A stretch of 64,000 nucleotides of DNA from Limonium bicolor (GCA_023374045.1 JAIOTZ010000146.1:17760-81759); one strand, 5' to 3'; shown: positions 34,438 to 48,436, numbered from the stretch's first letter. Notes: a model not told the origin generated them from the sequence alone. A program made the numbers and translations.

Positions 34438-37400
34438 TTTAATACCCCGAATCTAAAAATGGCGATTTAATTACTCTGATAAAAATTTTAAGGGCCTAAC
34501 TGTGCCTAGAGAGTATTGGTAAAAAGAATAAAACCAAAAGAAAAGAGAAAACGCTTGAAAAGCGAAAAACGCTAAAATGCGCATTAAATGAAAATAAGAG
34601 ATATATGATCTCGTAAGGGTCCGAGATGGATTCCTAAGGTTTAGTTAGGCCTAATTATTACACGGGAACGATTCCCGAAGAAAACGGATCCAAATAAAGG
34701 ATTAAAACACTAAATAAGCATAAAAGCACGTTTTTCGAGAAAACCCGAAAACGTGACTTTAAGTGGTCAAACGGACCCGTAAAAAATTATAGTTGATTAA
34801 ATAACTATAAATAAGTATTAATGGAAGCTTAATAACCATTAAAATTAATTAAACGAGAAAATTCCGGAAAACGGACCAGGTAAGTGAATAGTGACGAAAC
34901 CGGAGACGAAACGCGCTTAATTCGAAAAGACGAAAAACGACCCGGGCTATTAATTAATGTGGGCCGGTTTTAATTAATAAGTGTACACCCATTAATAGCT
35001 TGCTAGCTATTAAGTAATAACAAGACGAATAAGTAAATAAAGCAATAGTATAAAGTAAAAGTAAAAAGTAAGTTACTTACCTTCTCACCTCTTTCTTTTC
35101 CTCACTCACGATTTCCCCTCCCTCCAGACCGAGATCCTCCTTCCTTGCCTCTGTAAATGGCGATTTCAAAGAGCAAGCAACAGCCCATCTTCTTCCTCCT
35201 CTCATTCACTCATTTCTCCACCAAATCACACAAAAATTATACCGCTAGATTCGTATCGGCGAGAGCTTCAATTTCCACCCAGCAAAGTCTTGATTCCTCC
35301 ACCTTCACTTCCATGGGTGTTGGAGCTTTTGAAGCTTGGAGAGCTGATTTTAACTCTCCTCCACCTCCTTAATGTCTTAAGGTAATTATAAGTAAGAGTT
35401 TTGGCCATTTCAAGCTTGTTCTTGCCATTTTGGAAATTTTCCTCACGTTGAAAATTTCCTTCCGTTTCAGCCGAACCACCATGCTCTTGTGGGGTGTTGG
35501 AAATTCTTCCAATTGATTGCCAAGCTATCCATTTGGCTATTCTAAGGTAAAATCTAAGCTAAACCTGGAATACTAGCTCCTTGAAATGTTAGATTGTGTG
35601 GGAAATATTGAAATTGACTAGTTGTTATGCGTGTGATGGAATATGGTTGTAGCTAGCAATCCATAATCCTTGTGTGGTGTGGAAAAAGAAGAGAAAGAGG
35701 GAAGAAGAGAAAGAAGAAGAAGAGGAGTGAAAAACCGAAAATAAACAAGGTAAAGAGCTTACCTTGTGTTGGTTTTATTTTTCTTGTGAAACTTATGTGG
35801 GTGTTGAATAAATAACCTTGAGCTAGTGTAGTCATGGTACTACAATATGGTTAGTTGAAAGAGAATGTTTTAATGAGGTTTATGTGTGCAAATAAACCTA
35901 GAAACTAAAATAGTGTACATGTGTAAACAAGAGGGAAATTTGGTGTATTGTAGTTGGTTTGTGTCTCATTAAACAGGAATGAGGAAGTGTTTATGAGCTG
36001 ATTTATGTGTGGTGAATATGCTTAAGAAGTAGGCAAGTGCTGTCAAAATTTCCTGGAGATTATGAACTTGGGTGTTCCATTATAAGGAAGAAACTAGTTG
36101 GTTTAAGAAGTGTTAGGTGAGTGATTAATGGTTTGAAAACCAAACCAAGAAGAAGAGTGTGTTAGCAGTGAAGATAATGTCATTTGGGCGCTGGAAATGG
36201 CATGTGAATGAAGTATTGATGGTGGGAGGTACACCAAAATCTGTTACAAGAGTATTAGAAAACAAGAAACAAGTTATGAAAGTGTAAGTGAATTTTGAGT
36301 GAAAATAATTAGAATTGATGAGTGTATTTGGTGTTTGGTTAAGGTGGTTTAGGTGGGTAATTAGTCACTAAAACATGAAGATTTTAGTTGGTGAAGGTTG
36401 GTTAATTAATGGGCAAAGAGAGAACCTGTAACAGAGGGATAAACTGTCAAAAATTGTGAATCTGTAGCAGGGTCCGGGACTTAGGTCCAGGACCAAGTCC
36501 CGGACCACCCCTATTTTTACCCCCGAGAGTGCTCTGCTTGCTTGGTCCGGGTCCTAACCCCATGCCCAAGTCCCGGACCATATACATTTTTCAACCCGAG
36601 AGTTCCCTGCTTGTTTGGTCCAGGACCTAACTCCATGCCCAAGTCCCGGACCATATACAATTTATTAGCCGAGAGTTTGAACCAAGGTTGGTCTGGGACT
36701 TAAGTCCCATGTGAAGTCCCGGACCAGACCAGAAATGTAAAAATAAGAGTTTTAAGTGGGGTTTAAGCTAGGGGATGGATTGGTAATGATGTTATAAGAT
36801 GTTAAGGCCTTGTTTGGTGACATGTAAAGGCCTGGGAAGTGGAAGAAAGTGTTAGGATTGAGTGTGAAGTAAGAACTCAAATTAATAAAAGTGAAACCGA
36901 GTTAACGGGATAACGGGTGAGTACGGGAATAACATTTTATTATGTACCGTATGAGTTTAGTATTAACAATAATTTTGAAACATTATCAGAGAATCGTGCG
37001 TGACCCGAGCATGGTGAGATGACATGGTAAATGTAGAACCCCGGTGAAAGGTATGATTTCTCATGCCCCGTATGCTAACCGAGTTACTCTGATTTGTGTG
37101 TTTGTGTGCCGGCTAATCAAGACTAAAGCATGTAAATAATCCCTTGTTTGATTATGTATGTCTTGTATGTTGAATGAACTAACATACTTGTATGCCGTGT
37201 GGTCTAACATAGTGTAAAGACCGTCTCATAGTGAGTAACGTTCGGCTAGAGACCCATAGATCGGGTCGATGCGTATGATAACGAAAACGTGCAAACACAC
37301 TAACTATTAATTAAACTGTAGCGATAACGCAACAAATGAACCCACTAGAATGTGAGGAGATGAGCGGGTTGAGTAAACACCCGATAACGGTTAGAGAACC

Positions 37401-38739
37401 ATATCGAAACAAACCACGAAAAATATGAATGTGGAATGATAGATGAACCTCCATCTAGAGGATTGTAGAAAGTTCAAAGATGTGAACTAGTAAAGAAGGC
37501 AAAAGAGACCTAAGGGATTGGTAAATCCCTTGAGACATGGTCGACCTCCTATAAGAGGATCTTACCCGGTATAGGAAAACAACGGAAAGTATGAGTATAT
37601 GTAATGTAAAGGTAACTCTTAAACCCTAAGATTAACCGAACTCGAGTAAAATTCCCAAAGTCCTTGGAAACATTGAGAGTGATGTTTCTAGACTAAAACA
37701 CGTAATACTATAATAACTCCGAGAGAGGAGTGTATCGGAACGAGAGTAGTCCGAGAGAAGTCGGACCTGTGTAAAAGGAGATAGGAACTAAGAGAGAGTT
37801 CCGGGAGCTAGTTGAACCTTCCCCCCCATGCTAGACCCAGAGTAGGGTCGAAACCGGGGAAGTAAGACTATGCTCGAGAGCCATGAGTTTTGGCTTGAGT
37901 ATGTATTAAGAGTAACAAGCGTGACGTAGGAGACCTGTAGTGTCTCGAGAATCTACAAGAGCTTGAGTAATATATCCCGAGAGCGTGGGAGAGATAATGA
38001 GTATAATAACCCATGAGAATGGGTGAGTATAGAATGAGTAGCCCAAGAGAATGGTGTGTATAAGATTAAGTAACCCGAGAGAGCGGGCAAGTTATTGAAT
38101 GAGTAACCAAGGCAAGTGAGGTATAACCCTCAAGGCCTAAGAGTAAAATAATACAACTAACAACCTTGTTATGTTAGTTAGGAATTGTGTTCCATGATTG
38201 GATGTAGGTTCCTTGTGTAATATACATATATATTGTATTGCCATGATTCATGTTGTTTGATTTAAATGAACTCCATGTATATCCGACCCAAAGTAGTCGG
38301 CGTACCGCGGTTAGCACGCGGTATATGCGAACTTCATATTCATCGTAAGCTGACCCCCTAGGGGGAACGTTTTTAGTGTGCAGGTACTTGAAGTTGACCA
38401 CCGTTCGAGAGAGTAGGACGGGGACTGCTATGTGGCATGGGTAGTTAGATTATAATTATTTATGCATTTGAATGAGGTGTAAGTCCGAGTATGTTATTGG
38501 CATCCGTATATTGTAGACTCGGTATAGTAAAGAAATGAATTGAGTATTGTATTTGTATGAAGTACTCGGTTGTTGCAGTTCATCAAACCGTTACGGTATG
38601 TAAGAAAGGCCTGGTTAGCCACATGGGTGGCTAATGGCGTTGTTTCACCCCTCGTTGTGCTTAGAGTTCCGCTGCGTAAGTAAGAGTAATTAGTAACGGA
38701 TTAAGAGGTAATGACGAGATTAACGGTTGGGGTGTTACA
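34438..38739 (+). repeat. Element E 3' LTR
   Basis: 4302-bp partner of 25063-29368, with scattered substitutions and many one-base length differences. It carries the leader ORF copy at 35157-35372, the hairpin array at 36474-36725, and the acceptor-like CAG ending at 38393. The duplication AATTG follows. Confidence 0.94.
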
Positions 38740-38744
38740 AATTG

Positions 38745-39511
38745 AAATTTAGGGCGTCACTCGAAGAGCGTGGACCGTGGAGTCCTTCGTCATTAGACCG
38801 GTGTGTCTGCGAGTGACATCACCCAGAGAGCCGTGGACCGCAGAGCCCTTTGTCATTAGAACGGTGTGTCTGTGGGTGACTAAGGAAATAAGGTGATACT
38901 GTCCGATGAGCCGTAGACCGCAGTGTCCTTCGTTATTAAACCGGTGTGTCCGCGGGTAGTAGACGTTGGTTAGCATGGGGTTGGGGATCGTCAAGTCCTG
39001 GTCTTTAATACTGCTTCCCGGTGATTTGTCAACGTTAACTATATGTGCACACATACATGTGGAATGATGTGTGAGTATCCTCGCGAGATACTAACATGTA
39101 GATAGGGATGCGTGGAGTATCCCTTGCAAACACCTTTGAGTACTTTATGAGTTTTGCACCTTGTCTAGTGCTGTGTACCATGAGATTTGCACCTTGTCTA
39201 GTGCTGTGTACCATGAGATTTGCACCTTGTCTAGTGCTGTGTATCATGAGTTTTGCACTTTGTCTAGTGCTGTGTACTATGAGTTTTGCACCTTGTTTAG
39301 TGCTGTTTATGAATGAATGTGGCATGATTATTGACTATATGGAATGAGATGGATGCTGTATCAAATGTGATACATATAGACTAGGTCTGAACGCAGTGGA
39401 ATGTACTCCCTGGTGATGATCTGTCTGTGATTACTTAGTGGAACTTGATTCCTCAGGTGAACTGTAGATGGGTAAGGACTTCGGGACGAAGTCTTTTTCA
39501 GGGGGGTAGAC
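38745..39511 (+). mobile_element. Element F interior, last segment, with tandem repeats and polypurine tract
   Basis: Continues F after element E. It holds three units of 'GAGCCGTGGACCGCAG...CATTAGACCGGTGTGTC' starting at 38766, 38828 and 38908. Next come about five copies of a 33-bp unit 'GAGTTTTGCACCTTGTCTAG' (39149-39310), whose length keeps frames open on both strands. The polypurine tract AGGGGGGTAGA lies at 39500-39510, directly before the 3' LTR. No gene. Confidence 0.8.
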
Positions 39512-42500
39512 TGAAATACCCCAAACTAATAAAATATGGATTAAATATTTAATCACATTGATTAAGGCCTACACATGCCTTAAAAGTCAACTGAGAACAA
39601 TAGTGGTCAACACAAAGCAAGATGTTGCACCTTTGACTGTATAGGGTGAATAAATACCCAAATGAACTTCTTAGGACCTAAGATTTGTCCTAAGTTTATT
39701 AACACATTACTAAACAATTACAATTGTTGGACAACCACTCCAACACAAAGAACAGGCATTTGCATGCTTCAAGGTCAAGTAGGGCAAAAATGTGCTCTAA
39801 GAATACCTTAAAGGTATAATGACCTCTAAATGATAAAAAATTGGTACCATGATCAATCATGTAAGGAAAACAACAAAACTGTTCTCAAAGAAACAGAGCT
39901 CGGAAACACCCTGTGACTTAAAATGTGCACTAAATTCCTTAAAGCACGTTTTGTCTATGAGCTCTAAGATATGATTTTGTCACTGTAAAGACTATTATAG
40001 TTTTTATAACATAATGTGACATGATAGACTATATTAAAAAGTCTAAATCAAAGTTTAAAAATAAAATCAAAAAATTGGCAATTTAGTATGAATAGTACCC
40101 AAAAATAACACCTAATTACTTAATTTAACTTAAACCATGGTCAAAGCTCACCCATTGCCTTGACCAAGGGCTGCCGATTTCATACAGCTGTAATACCCAT
40201 TCAATTATCAATCTTCAATCAATAAACCAGCTGTTATGATGAGTCATCTAATTACTAATTCAAAAAGTAAACTAAAGTAACAAATAATGTCTTAAAAAGC
40301 AAACTCACTTATTTTCTTCATTCTCCTTCCATCCCAGCCGACACCAACAACTCCCTTCCTCTCTTTGATTCTCCATTGACAGTAAGAACAAGCAATATTC
40401 AGAGAAGATCACCAATTGATCTTGGTAAGCTAATTAAGCCTTTAAATGTTCATTTTCTTCACAATTCTTTCCTCTTGCAATGGAGCAAAGCATCAACCAC
40501 TTCCATCAATGTTCTTAGGTTGTTTTGGAGGTTAAATGGAGGGTGTATCTCGGCATTAACAAGGGAAGAAAGGTGGAGAAAGCTAATCTTTTCTTAAGGT
40601 ATAAAAATGTGCTTTAAGCACATATCTTTTGATTCCCCTCAAATTCGGCTGTGTGAAACTTTGTTTCTAAGCTTATAATCTTCATCTTAACATACTTATC
40701 CAGTTGGTACATCAAGAGCTTCGAAGTATAACCAGATCCAAGCCAAAAACACCATTTTAGCATTTTAAACAAGGTAAAGATTAGCTATCTTCCAATCTGA
40801 TTATACCAGTTTAAAGCTTGGTTTTAGTAGCTCTTTTACCCCTCTTTGCCTACTGTCAAAACAGGCCGGGACCAACCTTGTTTACCTTGGTATTTTGAGG
40901 TAAATTTTACCTTGAAAATTGACATTAAACACTTCTTATGGTTAGATATTGCTTGGAGACTAACTATGCCTTAATTGCTGTTTGAAAACATGTAAATAAT
41001 GATGTGGAAATTTTATTCTAAGCTGGGCGTGGCCAAACAAGGCCTTAACTAGGCAAAAACAAGGTATAAATCACTTAAACCTTCACTTGGTATATTAATA
41101 TGTAATTATACATATGTGTATAATTGTTCCGTGAGTGAACAAGGTATTTAAGGTCTTATTTTGACCTTAGGTGATTAAGGAATGGTTTAATAAATTTTAT
41201 AACTAATTAATTAGCATAATTGTCAAATTTAAGACATTATGTGGAAAATTGGTAATTAATGAAATATATGGTAAGGGCTGAGAGTTTACAGTTTTTTTGG
41301 GCATTTATGTGTAATTTATTTTATAAGCCAATGTTTGTAATAAGGCCATGTACTTTATGCCATTTTATTTATGCATTTATAAGCTTTTAATTAAGTTTAG
41401 ATGCTAAATATGCATTACCGCATAATATTGGGGTTATAGTGTAATTAAATTAAATTTGGGGGCTATAAAAGGATATAGCCAAAATTTAGAGTTTAAATAA
41501 CTTTATATAAAAATTATAAGATTATATAAAGTTTGGGGGTTAAATGGTGATTTATGAAAAATATGGGTACAAACCGTAATATATGGATATTAGTGGTCAA
41601 GGAAATATTAAGGTGGTCAACCTTGACCATATGGTAGGTTTTGACCAAATTAAATAAGTTAAATAACTTATTTAAGGTTTTATAATAAGTTATGTATCTA
41701 ATTGTAACAACTTTCAACATATGGTATATATGTTATTACCGAAAATAAAGGGTGTATAATGGTTATAAACACCCATGGGCTATTAGGAATTTTTAGGAAT
41801 TTATTCGGTTGATTTTTGGAATTAAAATAAACTATATATGTATAATATATAGTTATTATGTCATTATGACACTTTGGAGAAATATATGTGGTGGTATAGT
41901 AAATACCGAAAGTATATGGGTTAATAAGGTAATTACAACCCTTTGGTGAAATTTGGTGATTTTTAGAATTATATAAGAGTATTTATTAAGATATGTGTAT
42001 AATATATAGTTTTAATGAATTATTAAACTATATGTTATAAATTGGGTCAAATGGCAATTATAGAACATATATGGTTCTGTTCGGATTTTACAAAATATAA
42101 CCTTAGGTTATACCCTTTTTATAAGTTAGAAATGTTATATTAAATGGCATATATAACATGGTATAAATAATGGGGTGATTTTGTAAATAAAGGAACCTAT
42201 GGTTTATGGAAAAGAATAAGGTTTAATATATGTGCCTATGCGGCAATATATAATAGTTTTGTATAAAAACTATAGGTATAAATTAAAGGGAATAAAAATA
42301 TCATAATATATGATATAGTATATGGTATAACATTACATAATGTTATGTGGTCAAAATAGAATTTAAATAAATTCAAGGGCTGTACCGAAATATTAAAGGT
42401 GGGAAAATGAATTTTAGACTAAGGTCTATAATGTTATAATTGTTATAACAATTGTATGGTTAGATGGAATTAATAAAAGTAAGGATATTCACATTAAGTA

Positions 42501-44139
42501 ATGTGACAAACCATAAATAAATAGGATTTATAAACTAAGGAATTTGTTAATTAAACCTTGGGAGTTGTAAAGATACAACCTAAAATGTTACATAATATTA
42601 GGATAATATCTTAATATAAGTTGTATAATAGTACAACAAAAGGGAATAATCATCTAATAAAAGATGATAAAAATGTAACATATAATATAAGAATTTATAA
42701 CTCATGGAACTTACCTATGTGGTAAATATACATATACAAGAAAAATGTATATAAGGATGAATAATATTATGGTTGGAAACCATGTATAATAATGGTGGTG
42801 GAAAAACAAAACCTTAGGAAAAAAATACTAAGGTGAAATGTATAGTATATGAGAAGATACGCATGCAATATAGTGATAGACTATTGATATACAAGAGTAT
42901 ATTAAGTTACATGCGATAACAAGGTTCAACATTCAGTATATACGAGACAAGACTACGCATGTAATATAACGTTTTCCAATTCCGAGTTAAGCCGAAAACC
43001 CGATAAAACGTTGACAGTTAATAACGGGGGATTAACCGGGAGGTAATAGCGACGGTACGGGGTACCGTAGTAGTAGAGTAAGTTGTTATACGGGATTCTA
43101 ATCAGTAGCGTTATGTATTGTTAGACTGTTAGAGACGACACGAGGAGCATCGGAGCTAGCTGAATCATACTCCACCGTAATACTTTCAGGGTGAACGGTA
43201 TGTTATTTATGTGGCTTGATTGTCTCTGAGGACTTCCTCAGTTCAGACATTGTGTGAAAATCTGTGATAAGATTGAATGTCTGCTTGTGTGAATTAATAT
43301 GCTTGAGTTGTGTATTAATGTGCTTTATTATTACTGTTGTACGATAACAGTACCGTTCGTATATATGAACATATATAAAACGAACTAGCGGCAATGATGC
43401 TATCTTATATGTGTAATATAAGGAACGTAAGTAAAAACGTTGTAGCATTAGGATAATATATATATATTATCCGAGACCTATATACGGAGCACTGGCCTGT
43501 TTAACGCCGCTCTCGTATCTAACACTGGATCCCGAGTCGACATACTCAGGATTGGACTAATGACCTTAGTCTGCTGTGTTAAGAACAATAGTAAAACGAT
43601 GCGATGGAATAAATAAGTTTATCAAGAGGATGTGGCCCTTGCTGTAAACTGTGATCCATTAACGATACTAGGATACCGTGTGGTAGCGGTAAGTATCTGG
43701 ATAAATTTCCAACGAACTACAGATGGTTCGTCGGTCGGAGACTCTACCGCTGGAGTGGCTACTGCCGTGGGTTGACCCGCCATAGGTGATGGGTAACTTA
43801 GAGACACGTCGTTCTAACGAGACGTTGTCATCAGATATGACTGAACAATTACGAACGACTATATTAGCTCGTACATTAGGCGAACATTATTTGGGCTTGC
43901 ATGCCAAAGACGAGAGTTTATACTCGTTTATAATTCTCGTTGTTTCGCCTTGTTGTTCATTGGTTATACTTTGTGGTTATGTGTGGTATGTTGATGGATT
44001 TGTTGAGGCGAGTCATTGTGCTCATTGTGTGTTGTGGATTGGTTTGATTGAGTCGTTGTACTCTTGTCTGTTTGGTGAACTGCTTGAGTCGAGTCACTGT
44101 GATCGTCAGTAGATTATTATGGATCGTTTGGTCGAGTGA
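39512..44139 (+). repeat. Element F 3' LTR, left part
   Basis: Begins TGAAATACCCCAAAC directly after a polypurine tract. AT-rich, with a donor-like TTCTTAAG/GTATAA at 40599 after a short leader-like region. Short open frames such as 40376-40597 lack any domain. Interrupted at 44139 by element C; it resumes at 55079. Confidence 0.85.
44135..44139. repeat. Target-site duplication of element C (left)
   Basis: AGTGA, repeated at 55074-55078 directly after the other end of element C. Confidence 0.95.
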
Positions 44140-45576
44140 TGCAGACTGTATATTGTGAGTGGTGGGAACTGGTGTATTTTAAACAATTAAGAAAGAAATT
44201 AATACTCAAAATATCCTTCGGGCTGCAAACAAAAACCCGGTCGCAGTAGTAGAAAACAAGAAGCGGCCGGGGTCAAACCGTGGGACTTATAGCGAAATAA
44301 AATAGAACCTAAGCTTGTCACAAAATGGGGGATAATTGACTCATTTTTGTAAAGTAAAACAACAGATTAAATTAACTGAGTGGAAGAATATATTAAACGG
44401 GACTCCGGGTTCAGGTTTGTATAATCTGATTAATTATGCTATCTCTACCGGTTTATATAATAGTTTGGCAAAGTTCCTGTTATTATCTTGAGGACTAAAT
44501 CATAGACTCATAAGAACTCGTTTACCAGAGAATGCTCGGTCTAATCCAGGTTCGAGCAGAACATATGTAAATGGCGGTTAAGTGCGAGGAATTATATTTG
44601 CATCTGAAAATACTAACTTATTAAATCATAATAAGCTTTCTCCAGATTTACGGCTTAATTTACCTGTCTATTTATCACCGATCTGATCAAAATAGACTTA
44701 GAAAAGCATTTTAATAAATTCATGAGATTTATTAAAAAGGTGAGAGAAAAACTTTAATCGTAACAAACTGTATTTATTTTAACCGGTAGAAATATAGATT
44801 ACATAATTAAACAGACTATAAATTAACCTTTGCCTGGAGTAAATCCTCTTAGCCCAACATCATTAAAAAGACAGAATAAGAAGTAAAAGAAATCATCTGG
44901 GAAAGATAATTAATTCAGCTCCACGATCTTGACTGCTAATATTTGGGCAGAGGTTGGACAGAACAACGGTATGGAAATGGAATGTTTTTATGGAAAGAGG
45001 TGTTGTATGGATTTTATGTGGATAATATGTGGATGAGATGTATGATTTTTGGAGGGTTTTATGGTATTTTTATGGAAGGAAAATGGCATAAGTTGGGGTG
45101 GAATGATAGATGATAATGGAGGTTTGGAGGTGATTATAGAGAAATATAGGTTAAATGAGGTGGTAAGGCGGTGGTATTTGAGTGAAGAGATAAGGTTTTA
45201 TTCTTCACACGGCTCCTTTCTTGCTGTCAAAATAGCAGTGTCCAGACCACTGTCCGGACCAGTTGGTTCGGACATGTCGACGCGGCGCGGAGCGCGCGTC
45301 CGAATCAGTATGTCCGGACGGTGGTTCGGACGAAAATTGTTTTGCCTCTAAAATATTCGTTTGAGCTCTGATTTGAGATCCGTTTGCGCCTACGCGTTCG
45401 TCTTTGTGTACTTTGATCCTAGCTTGGTTTTCCTCATGTTTAACCAATAAATTTGTTAGGTAATCAATAAAACATAACTAGAGGAAAAACTAAGCAAAGT
45501 TGAGAAATGAGCAAGAAAAGTGCTAATATAATATATGAAATACACCTATAAAACATGCTCATTTGGACACTTATCA
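44140..45576 (-). repeat. Element C 3' LTR
   Basis: 1437 bp; on the minus strand TGATAAGTGTCC to CAGTCTGCA. It contains a GC-rich patch with TGTCCGGAC and GGCGCGG boxes at about 45240-45330. Confidence 0.93.
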
Positions 45577-46650
45577 ACCCCCCACATCTTATTTTGCTTG
45601 TCCTCAAGCAAAACCATGTACCCAAGTAAGTAGGGAATGCTCAATATAACAATATTATTATGAAGGGTAGGATAAAGAGGTGAACATTACATGATCTTTA
45701 AATTTTTTCGAGAGTGTGAAAAATCAACAGCTGGTGGCATAGGTGTGCTCAGTGGTAAAAATAAAATATAGAGTTTCGGGTATGATCCGGAGAGTACTTC
45801 AATGCTTCTCAGTTAAGGTGACTTTGAGAACTTTACCACGACCAACTTCTCTCAAGAATGGGGCATTTGAGGAGAAAACAAAAGGAAAAAAAAAGATTCA
45901 GCATTTGTTTCACTTTTGCATAGAGAGAGAAGATAATATTTAAGCATCAAGCTTTTGTATTTAAGAACACCAATACTCTTTGTGGTTACCAATGGTGTCT
46001 CCGCAAGTCCCTGCTATTATATTTATTTATTTTTTAACAGAGAAGCACCCCTTTGCAATCCCTAAGGGAGAAGACAGAAAGAACCCCTGAGCAATAAAAA
46101 TCCAACCATTGCAGATCATTTGGTCACACCGCATAAAAATGCTCCTCAAAAGTAATCAAATGAAAATTTTCAAATTTTGTACCATTTATCCCACAATTCA
46201 TAATAGTATTTATTCATAAAGAGAACAACCTACATTAGCAGGGTCCATAATTTTAATTTTTGAACACATGCAAGAGAAGCAGAGAGATTTAAACATTTTA
46301 AGCACAAAATGCCCCGAAAAGGGCTCTCCCCCACACTTAAGCTCAAGCAATGCCCTCATTGTGTAGATGGAATTAAATTAACTAGGCATGCAATTTGATA
46401 AAGGAAAGAGTGTACTCCCCAAAATTAGTAGAGTGCGTAGAGCTCCCCCACACTTGAGTGTAGCTGTGGAATGTCATGAAATGTACCTATAAAGAATATT
46501 CTACACAGCCAGAAGAACTCAAGTAAAACCTGCATTTTATTATAACATATAAAAGGGAAATATAGTACAAAAAAGAAAACAACATTAAATTAAAGGAAAG
46601 ACAAAAGATAGATAGTCGGTTGCCTCCCACCAAGCTGCCCGGGTTTAACG
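45577..46650 (-). other. Element C 3' untranslated region with polypurine tracts
   Basis: No gene. The minus-strand purine tract AAGATGTGGGGGGT abuts the LTR (45577-45590). Two more tracts of the AAGTGTGGGGGAG type are at 46325-46338 and 46444-46456. Confidence 0.7.
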
Positions 46651-47534
46651 TCTCTAGCTAGATGCCTGTTCGTAATTATGCATGTGAACTTTCTTCGGGA
46701 GAGATGTCGTTTTTGACAGTGCCGGTTTCGACATTTGGTGTAAATGTGTCATGCTGTTCCTGGACAAGATAAATTGTAAATAAGTCAGTTGAAATATCAG
46801 AAGGAGAATTATACCTTTTAAGACGTGCCCCATTAACTTTGAAAGTTTCGCCCTGTTTGTTTTGGAGTTCAAAGGCACCGTACGGGTCACACTAACAATC
46901 TGGAAAGGACCAGCCCAATGAGATTTGAGCTTCCCTGGGAAGAGCTTAATCTTGAGTTATATAAGAGAACCAAATCACCAACTTCGAAGTCCCTCTTCAG
47001 GATCATCCTGTCATGGAACTTCTTGGTGCGCTCTTTATAAATTGTAGCATTTTGGTAAGCCTGATCTCTCAGCTCTTCTAACTCAGAGAGTTGGAATTTC
47101 CTTTTCCCCCGCAGTAGTCATGTCAAAGTTCAAGGCCTTGATCGCCCAATACGCCTTATGTTCCAGCTCTACAGGTAGGTGGCATGATTTCCCATAGACA
47201 AGCTTAAAAGGAGACATCCCGATGGGAGTCTTGAATGCGGTGTGGTAAGCCCAAAGCGCATCATCTAACTCCAATGCCCAATCCTTTCCTGATGAGTTAA
47301 CCGTTTTCTGGAGAATCCATTTTAACTCACGGTTCGAAACTTCTGCTTGGCCGTTTGTCTAGGGGTGATAAGGTAGAGCTACCTTGTGACGTACCCCGTA
47401 TTTACCCATAAGCGCTTTAAATGAACGGTTGCAGAAGTCGGATCCTCCATCACTGATAATAATTCTTGGCACGCCAAAACAGGTAAAGATGTGCTTCTTA
47501 AGGAATCTGGTTACGGTCTTTGAATCAGCATGAT
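46651..47534 (-). pseudogene. Element C integrase, C-terminal part (after the solo LTR)
   Basis: Continuation of the integrase interrupted by the solo LTR. It carries 'FGVPRIIISDGGSDFCN' (second catalytic Asp, about 47440-47485) and '[14 protein letters not shown]', then an in-frame TAG where the family has Gln (about 47357). '[17 protein letters not shown]' follows with the catalytic Glu, then '[31 protein letters not shown]'. The C-terminal domain (about 46880-47060) is frame-shifted. The stop, the frame breaks and the insertion make it inactive. Confidence 0.9.
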
Positions 47535-47539
47535 GACAG
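47535..47539. repeat. Target-site duplication of the solo LTR (left)
   Basis: GACAG, repeated at 48437-48441. Confidence 0.95.
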
Positions 47540-48436
47540 TGTAACACCCCTACTTAACCTGTAACTAAAACAATATAATCGCAGTGGTAAAATAAAAGAC
47601 TGTCGCTCTAATGGTGTCACTGTTATCACTCACTCATACGGGTGATAACTGTTACCTGATAATCAACATACGAAACGTATTCCCGCAGTGACCACAAGAG
47701 ATAGATAGTAGTGCTAAAACAATCTTAAAACAAATCCAACATCAACCATTATTACAAACCGTACTCGTGAGCATCTAAACCAAAAACATACACCTCGGTT
47801 TACAAAACCCAAGTCCATAAACATCTGTAGTCTCATACCGTACCAAGTCTAAACAACTGTGAGTTGTCCTCTCTTCCTCCTTGCCTGCCGACACCCCATG
47901 TACAAGCTGGCCAATTCGTTGAACAAAGGTCAAACTTGATAAATGTGCTTAAAAATGGCACTATTTGGGTACTATTCACAATAAACTGTCAGTTTTGGAT
48001 TTTTTTTTCAAACTTGGATTTAGACTTTAAAATATAGTCTATCATGTCCAATAAATGATTTAAATCTATACTCAAGTCTTTAAAATGACAAAAAGTCATT
48101 ATCTTAGAGCTCATACACAAAAACGTGCTTTAAGGTGATTTCAGGGCACTTTTTGTGTCACCGTGTGTTTCTGAGCTTAGTTTTCTTTGAGAATTGTTTT
48201 GTTGTGTTCCTTACTTCATTACAATGTTTAGGAATCCAATTTGGATCCTTTTTGAGTCATACAACCTTTATGGTGCTTTTAAAGCTCATTTTGGGCCCTT
48301 TATTTACCGATCTTAAGGCGTGTTTTGCCTTGTTGAGATCTTTTAGATTGTTCCCCAATAGTGTTAAGATGTTTAATAATCATCTTTAATCATTTGTATA
48401 TCATTTAATTGAGTTTTTAAGGTTAGGGGTATTTCA
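47540..48436 (-). mobile_element. Solo LTR of a chromovirus-type family, nested in the integrase of C
   Basis: 897 bp; on the minus strand it starts TGAAATACCCCTAACC and ends GGGGTGTTACA, flanked by GACAG. Its first half (48436 to about 47960) is homologous to the start of the F LTR (39512 to about 40100). Its last part carries 'GGTGTCGGCA', as at 55391. It lacks several kilobases of the LTR centre present in F. An exact duplication with one LTR and no interior means LTR-LTR recombination or a very short family member. Confidence 0.93.

Larger units (their letters stand above)
25063..38739 (+). mobile_element. Element E: non-autonomous chromovirus-type element with 4.3-kb LTRs
   Basis: 13.7 kb: LTRs at 25063-29368 and 34438-38739, duplication AATTG (25058-25062 and 38740-38744), tRNA-iMet primer site, 5-kb interior and a polypurine tract. 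The LTRs are very similar throughout, so transposition was recent, yet no gag or pol is recognisable. The interior is homologous to that of F, so a non-coding family has been propagated in trans. The LTR begins TTTAATACCCC where sister families have TGAAATACCCC. Confidence 0.9.

Noticed and set aside
39035..39347. Repeat-containing open frames on both strands
   Set aside because: The 33-bp unit is a multiple of three, so frames stay open by default.
43786..44112. 108-codon open frame in the F LTR
   Set aside because: Cys/Leu-rich chance frame in U5-like LTR sequence; not conserved in the LTR tail at 1-1330.
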